From positions 1,332,001 through 1,396,000 of the forward strand of contig JAREIK010017918.1 in the NCBI GenBank assembly GCA_029783825.1: DNA of 64,000 nucleotides. The letters run 5' to 3'. This document shows, piece after piece, positions 58,914-64,000 of the stretch (position 1 is the first letter of the stretch; each line of letters starts with the position of its first letter). The DNA comes from Sapria himalayana. Its lineage: Eukaryota > Streptophyta > Magnoliopsida > Malpighiales > Rafflesiaceae. Under the pieces are notes generated by a model. The model saw nothing but the letters and a program-made list of their open reading frames with translations. It made no database searches and was not told where the DNA came from. The position numbers and the translations under genes were made by a program.

Positions 58914-61469
58914 CTAATACTTCTTTTTTCATTTTTTTACTTATGCTTATTCATGGGCTTGATTTCCTCTTCTTCTTATTAATCTTCTTCTTCTCTATTT
59001 TCTTTTTATGATTTACTCATTGTTCTTATTATTCCTCTTATTTTTTTTATCTTCTTCATCTTATTCAGGTTCTTCTACTTGTTTTCTTCTTCCTCTTCTG
59101 TTACTTGTTCTTTTCCTTTACCTTTTCCTATATCATTTACTTTTTCTTCTACATGGAGTTGTTTTTTATCATCATCATCATCATCATCTTCTTCTTCTAA
59201 ATCATCATTTTTTTTCTACTTGGTCTTGTTCTTCTTCTTCTCTGTCATTATCATCTTTTTCATTCTGAATCTTCATTTTTTTCTTTCTTCTTCTTTATCT
59301 TCTTCTCTTTTTTTTATTTTCTTTCTTTATTTTGCCATTCTTATTATTTTTTCTTTATTCCTCTTTCTATTATTTTTCTTCATTTACTACTTTTTATGTT
59401 TCTTCTTATTCTTTCTTTTTCTTATTCTTCGATGTCCTCTATTTTTCTTTCTTATGCTTCTTCTTATTCTTCCTTTTTATATTTTTCATCTTCATCATCG
59501 TCTTCTTCTATAGCTCCTCATTCTTCTTTTTCTTTTTCTTTTTCATCTTCTTCATTTTCTCTCTCTTTCTCCTCCATTTTTTCTTTTTCTTCTTCTCCTC
59601 TTTCTCTTTCTCCTTCTCCATTTATTTTTTTTCTTCTTCTCTTTCTCTTTCACCTTCTCCATCTATTTCTTCTTATAATGTTTATTTTTCTTTTTCTTAT
59701 TCTTTCTCCTTTTTCTTGTTCTTATGCATCTTCTATCTACTTATCTTCTTCTTCTTCTTCACTTTTTTGTTATGTTTTCTTGTTCTTTTTCTTCTTTTTC
59801 TTCTCATTTTTCTTTTACTTCTTATTTTTTATATTATTATTATTATTATTAACATTATTCTTCTTATTATATTTCTTTCTTCTTTTTCTTTTTCTCTTCT
59901 CATGTTTATTTGTTTCCTCCTACTTGCTCAACTACCATTCCTCATTCTCATCTTTTTTTCTTTATTTTTTTTTCTTCTTTTTCTGCTTCTTATTCTACTT
60001 CTTTTTTCTTCTTATTTTTTTTATTCATCATATTCTTATTCTTTTTTTATTAAATATTAATAATTTTTTCTTATTTTTTTTACTTTTCTCTTTCTCTCTC
60101 TTCTTCTTGTTATTTTTCTTCTCTTCCTCTTTCTCCTCTTTGCTATTCTTTTCTTATTATTCTTCTTTTTCTTATTCTTATTTTCAATCAATTTTTTTAT
60201 CCTCCTGATCCTCCTCCTTCTTAATCTTATTCATTTTCATCTTCATCTTCATCTTCTTCTAATTATTATTATTATTCTTTTTCTTATTCTTCTTATTTTT
60301 CTTCTGCTAATTATTATTAATATTATTCTTCCTCTCTTGCATCATCATCATGAACTCCTTCTCTTTCTTTATGTATTTTTTATACTTTTGACAATTGTTC
60401 TTTATTATAATTATTATTATTATTATTCTACTAATACTTCTTATGCTAATATGCTTTATGTCTTCTTCTTCTCTCTTATTATTTTTATTAGTATTATTAT
60501 TATTCTTTTTCTATTTCTTCAACTTCTTCATGTTGATGTTCATCTATTTTTTCATTCTCATCATTTTTCATCTTCTTTTTCTTTTATTTATTTATTTATC
60601 ATCTCATTCTTCTTATTGTTCTTCTTCTTCTTATTCACTTCCTCCACCTCATTATTCTTCTTCTTTTTATTTTGTTATACTATTCATTCATATTTTCAAT
60701 CTTTTTCTCCTTTTCCTTCTTATTAAAGTACTCTTATTTTTTCTTCTTTTTCTTATTTTTCATCATTATCTTATTGTTCAATCTTTTCTTTTCTTTTTAT
60801 TTTTTTCTTATTTTTTTCATTTTCTTCTTCTTCTTCTCTTCCTTTTGATTATTCTTGTTCTTTTGCATCATCATCAACTTTTTCTTCTCCATTTTTATAT
60901 TTGTCTTATTTTTCTTATTATTATTCATATTCTTCTTCTCATTCTACTTTTTTAGCTTCTTCTCCATTATCTTCCTCTTACTAATTTTACTTATTTTCTT
61001 TTCTTTTTTTTCTTCTTATTCTTTTTCATCATCATCTTCATCATCATCTTCATCATCATCATCATCTTCTTCTTCTTCTTCTTCGTCTTCTTCTCCTTCT
61101 CCTTCTCTTTCCCCATGCCATTCTTTTTGTTCTCGTTCTTGTTCTTCTTATTCTTTCCCAGCTTATACTTCTTTTTCTTCTTATATTTTTTTCTTCATAT
61201 TTTCTATTGATTTTTATTCTTCTTATCTTTCTTCTTTTTGTTCTCAAGTTTCTATTTCCTATAGTTTTTTTGTTGTTCTTCTTATTCTTCAACTTTATCT
61301 TCTTCATGTTGTTCATTTTTTTTATTTTTTTTCCTTATCTTCTTCTACTCCTCCTCCTCCACTTTCTATTTCTTATTCTTCTACTTATTCCTCATCTTAT
61401 TGTTGATTTGCTTCTCTTTCTTCTTCAAGTGCTTGAAATTATTTTATTCTTCTATTTTTTTATTTTATT

Positions 61470-61499
61470 TTCTTCTTCTTCTTCTTCTTCTTCTTCTTC
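61470..61499 (+). repeat. (TTC)n pure run
   Basis: About ten uninterrupted TTC units. Confidence 0.95.
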
Positions 61500-63944
61500 C
61501 TTAACTAAGTATTAATCCATCTTTTTTTATTTTTTTTTCTCTCTTCTTCTCTTTATTTTTTTCTCTCTTCTTCTCTTTATTTTTTTCTTACTTTTTCTTT
61601 CTTGTTCTTTCTTCACTATTTTCTACTTCTTTTATGTATTATTTTATTTCTTCTTCAACTTCATCTTAGTTTTCTATCTCTTCCTATTCTTATCCTTCTC
61701 CTATCTCTTCTTTTTCTTCTTGTTTAATCTCTTCCTCTTCTTTTATTTCTTCTCTATTTTATTAATATTATTCTTCAATTTTTTATCATTATTCTTCTTT
61801 TTTATCAATGTTCTTATTTCTTTTTCTTATTAATCTTTATTTTATAATTATTTTACATAATTTTCTTCTTCTTCGTCTTCATAATCATATTATTTTCAGT
61901 CTTCTTCTTCTTCTTCTAAGTATTTTCTTCCTCCTCAACCACATCATTCTTCACATGCTCATCCTCCGTATCCTCCTTCTATTCCTTCTTATTTTATTCC
62001 TTCTTCTTTATTCTCTTTCCTCCTCAACCTCATCATAATCATATACAAATACTTCATCTCCTTCATATTATCTTTTGTATTTTTCTTGTACTTTTTTTTT
62101 CTTATTCTTGTTGTTCTTCAATTACTTGTTCTTTTTCATCAACTTTGTATTATTATTATTATTATTCTTATTCTTCTACTTTATCTTCTTATTCTTCTTT
62201 CTCTTTTTCATCATCATATTATTATTATTATTATTATTTTTTTTTTTATTATTATTCTTCTTCTTTTCATCCTTCTTCATGGTCTTCTTCAACTTCTTCT
62301 TCTTCCATAATTGTTTATTTTCTTTCTAATTCTTTTTTCTTCTTGATTTTATTCTTCTTATTAGTCTTCTTCTTTTGCACCATTCTTCATTCTTCTTTTT
62401 ATTAGTCTTCTTCAAATTCTTTTTCTCAATATTCTTCTTCTTTATTATTCTTTTTCTCTTTTTCATAATTTTCATTATTATTCTTCATCTTCTCATTCTT
62501 CTTTTCTTCTCTTATTCTTTGTATTCTCCTCCTCCTTCTGCTCTTCTCACTTTTTTCTCCTCCTCATTCTCAGTAAAATCCTCCTCCTTTTTTTCTTTTT
62601 CTATTTCTCACTTTATTATTTTTTTCTTTCTTCTTTTTACTTTTTTCTTATGTTTTCTTTTTTCTTCTATCTTTAGTCTTCTTCTTTTAATATTATTATA
62701 ATTTTGTTATGATCTTCTTTTTCTTTTACTCCTCCTCCTCCTTTTTTCTTGTTTTACTTCATCTTCTCTTTCTTATTCTTATTCTTTCTATTTATCTTTT
62801 TATTTTTTTTCTTCTATTTATTCTTATTCTTTTTCTTCATTTTTTTCTTTTTTTTGTTCTTCATTTCATTGGTTTTCTTCTTCTTATTTTATTTTTATTC
62901 TCTATCTTTGAATTATTCTTCTTCTCCTTCTTTAGCATCTTCTAATTCTTCTCTTTTTATTTTTTTTATTTTTTTTTTCTTCTTCTTATTCTTATGTTTA
63001 TTTTCTCCTTAATCTGTTTCTCCATATTCTTCATATTCTTTTTAATATTATTGTTATTGTTCTCTTTATTATTCTTTCATATTCTTATATTTTATATTCT
63101 TCTCTTTTATATTCTTATTTTTTTTCTTCTTTTGTATGTTCAACTTCTTTTCTTCTATATTTGTTTTTTTTTCTTCTTGTGTTTGTTCTTCTAATTCTTC
63201 TTCTTCATCATCTTCTTCTTTTGTTATCACTTCTTCATCATCTTCTTCATTTTCTTTCATTTTATTGTTCTACCTTTACTTCTCATACTTTAACTTCTTC
63301 ATCTTCATATGCTTCTTCTTATGCTTTATTGCTTAAAATTCTCTTTCCTCTTATTGTTATTCTTATCCATCACTTTCATCATCTTCTTTTGTTTTTTCTA
63401 CTTCTTCTCTTTTTATCTTAGTCTTTGTCTTCTTATTTTTTTTGTTATTCTTATTCTTGTTATGACTATGGTTCTTCTTATTCTCTTTATTCTTTTTCTT
63501 CTTTTTTTTTCTTATTCTTCTTGTTCATGTTCATGATATTCTATTCTACCTCATTTTTTTTCTTCTTATGTTATTCTTCTTCTTATTTTTCTGATTGTTG
63601 TACCTTTTTATTCTTCTTCTTCTCCTTCTCCTCCTCCTCATTCTCATCATCCTCAATCTCCTCCTCCATATGTTTCTATTGTTTTTCCTTTTTTATTCTT
63701 TATATTTTTGTACTTTTTCTTCATTTGCATATTCTTATTTTACATCTTTTGCTTCATGTTCTTCTTCATCTTATTCTTAACTTATTTTTTTCTTATTTTT
63801 CCTTTATCTTCTTTTATTTCTTATCCTTTTTCTTTCTCTTCCTGCTCCTCCTCATCCACTCCTCCTCTTCTTCTTCTTCTTCTTTTTTCTTCTTCTTCTT
63901 CTTCTTCTTTTTCTTCTTCTTCTTCTTCTTATCCTCCTTCATCC

Positions 63945-63984
63945 CCTCCTCCTCCTCCACCACCACCACCACCTCCTCCTCCTA
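63945..63984 (+). repeat. (CCT)n-(CCA)n-(CCT)n run
   Basis: CCT units switch to about six CCA units and back to CCT, another case of local unit switching. Confidence 0.9.
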
Positions 63985-64000
63985 CTTCTCTTTTCTTCTT

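Larger units (their letters stand above)
55641..64000 (+). repeat. T/C-rich diverged triplet tract, block 4 (continues past the window)
   Basis: At least 8.36 kb has the same composition and polarity as the other blocks and reaches the right edge. Islands of pure repeat include ATT near 56873-56892, CCT at 58885-58913, TCA/TCT near 61027-61083, TTC at 61470-61499 and CCT/CCA at 63945-63984. A TTTTTTTCTCTCTTCTTCTC-type 31-bp unit is doubled at about 61525-61588. No gene or mobile element is visible inside it. Confidence 0.95.

Noticed and set aside
21362..63260. Lys/Arg/Glu/Asn-rich minus-strand frames inside the T/C blocks (for example 26706-26921, 47942-48172, 55648-55917)
   Set aside because: They are the complementary reading of the same triplet repeats and lack any motif. 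One of them merely extends the LINE-B ORF1 frame upstream into the tract.
13800..64000. Many long open reading frames rich in Phe, Ser, Leu, Ile and Tyr in the T/C tract (up to about 410 codons)
   Set aside because: They occur in all three plus frames at once and have no domain or varied composition. T/C-rich DNA lacks the purine-rich stop codons. They are composition artefacts, not genes.

Overview
This window looks like nuclear DNA of a flowering plant, in a gene-poor repeat-rich (probably heterochromatic) region. The evidence is the set of recognisable plant element types: L1-like LINEs with DUF4283-type ORF1, Ty3/gypsy gag and protease remnants, hAT elements with 8-bp target duplications, and tRNA-derived SINEs. 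I recognise no host protein gene, no rRNA gene and no functional tRNA gene. The species cannot be named from the sequence.

Left part (1-13.8 kb): a degenerate plus-strand LINE (LINE-A, 1-4708) ends in a poly-A run exactly where a minus-strand Ty3/gypsy element (gypsy-A) breaks at the start of its reverse transcriptase. Gypsy-A reads from gag (about 10990 down to 9807) through protease (5720-5385) to RT (4709). A complete but dead hAT element (hAT-1, 6189-9798) with terminal inverted repeats and an imperfect 8-bp target duplication sits between gag and protease. To its right lie two copies of a ~390-bp pyrimidine-rich direct repeat (11.0 and 13.3 kb), each ending in microsatellites, plus a tRNA-derived SINE.

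From 13.8 kb to the right edge the background is an extraordinary T/C-rich tract made of diverged triplets (TTC, TTA, TCT, TCA, TCC). It totals about 20 kb in four blocks (13800-17450, 21214-27830, 47530-48976, 55641-64000), all with pyrimidines on the plus strand. The blocks are separated by three foreign segments: hAT-2 (17451-21213), a ~19-kb LTR-retrotransposon complex (about 28.6-47.4 kb), and LINE-B with flanking sequence (48977-55640). The simplest reading is one ancestral tract interrupted by insertions. Long Phe/Ser/Leu/Ile reading frames in it are artefacts of composition.

The LTR complex holds one Ty3/gypsy family in at least five LTR copies. Two plus-strand LTRs (29600-32107 and 35961-38712) each precede a degenerate tRNA-Asp-type primer binding site and a gag-protease region, giving LTR-gag/pro-LTR-gag/pro with a shared middle LTR. 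Copy 1 has no RT, RNase H or integrase between its LTRs, so the family looks non-autonomous. Minus-strand relatives lie on both sides (28600-29599; 41440-47440), one of them carrying a 561-bp non-autonomous hAT element. A SINE with a perfect 10-bp target duplication sits in LTR 2, and LTR 1 preserves the empty site.

LINE-B (minus strand) is the best-preserved element. ORF1 is uninterrupted (451 codons, DUF4283-like region and a CCHC knuckle). ORF2 starts 6 bp after the ORF1 stop and contains endonuclease, RT (YADD), a zinc-binding region and a C-terminal RNase H with its acidic residues. It is broken by a few frameshifts and stop codons.
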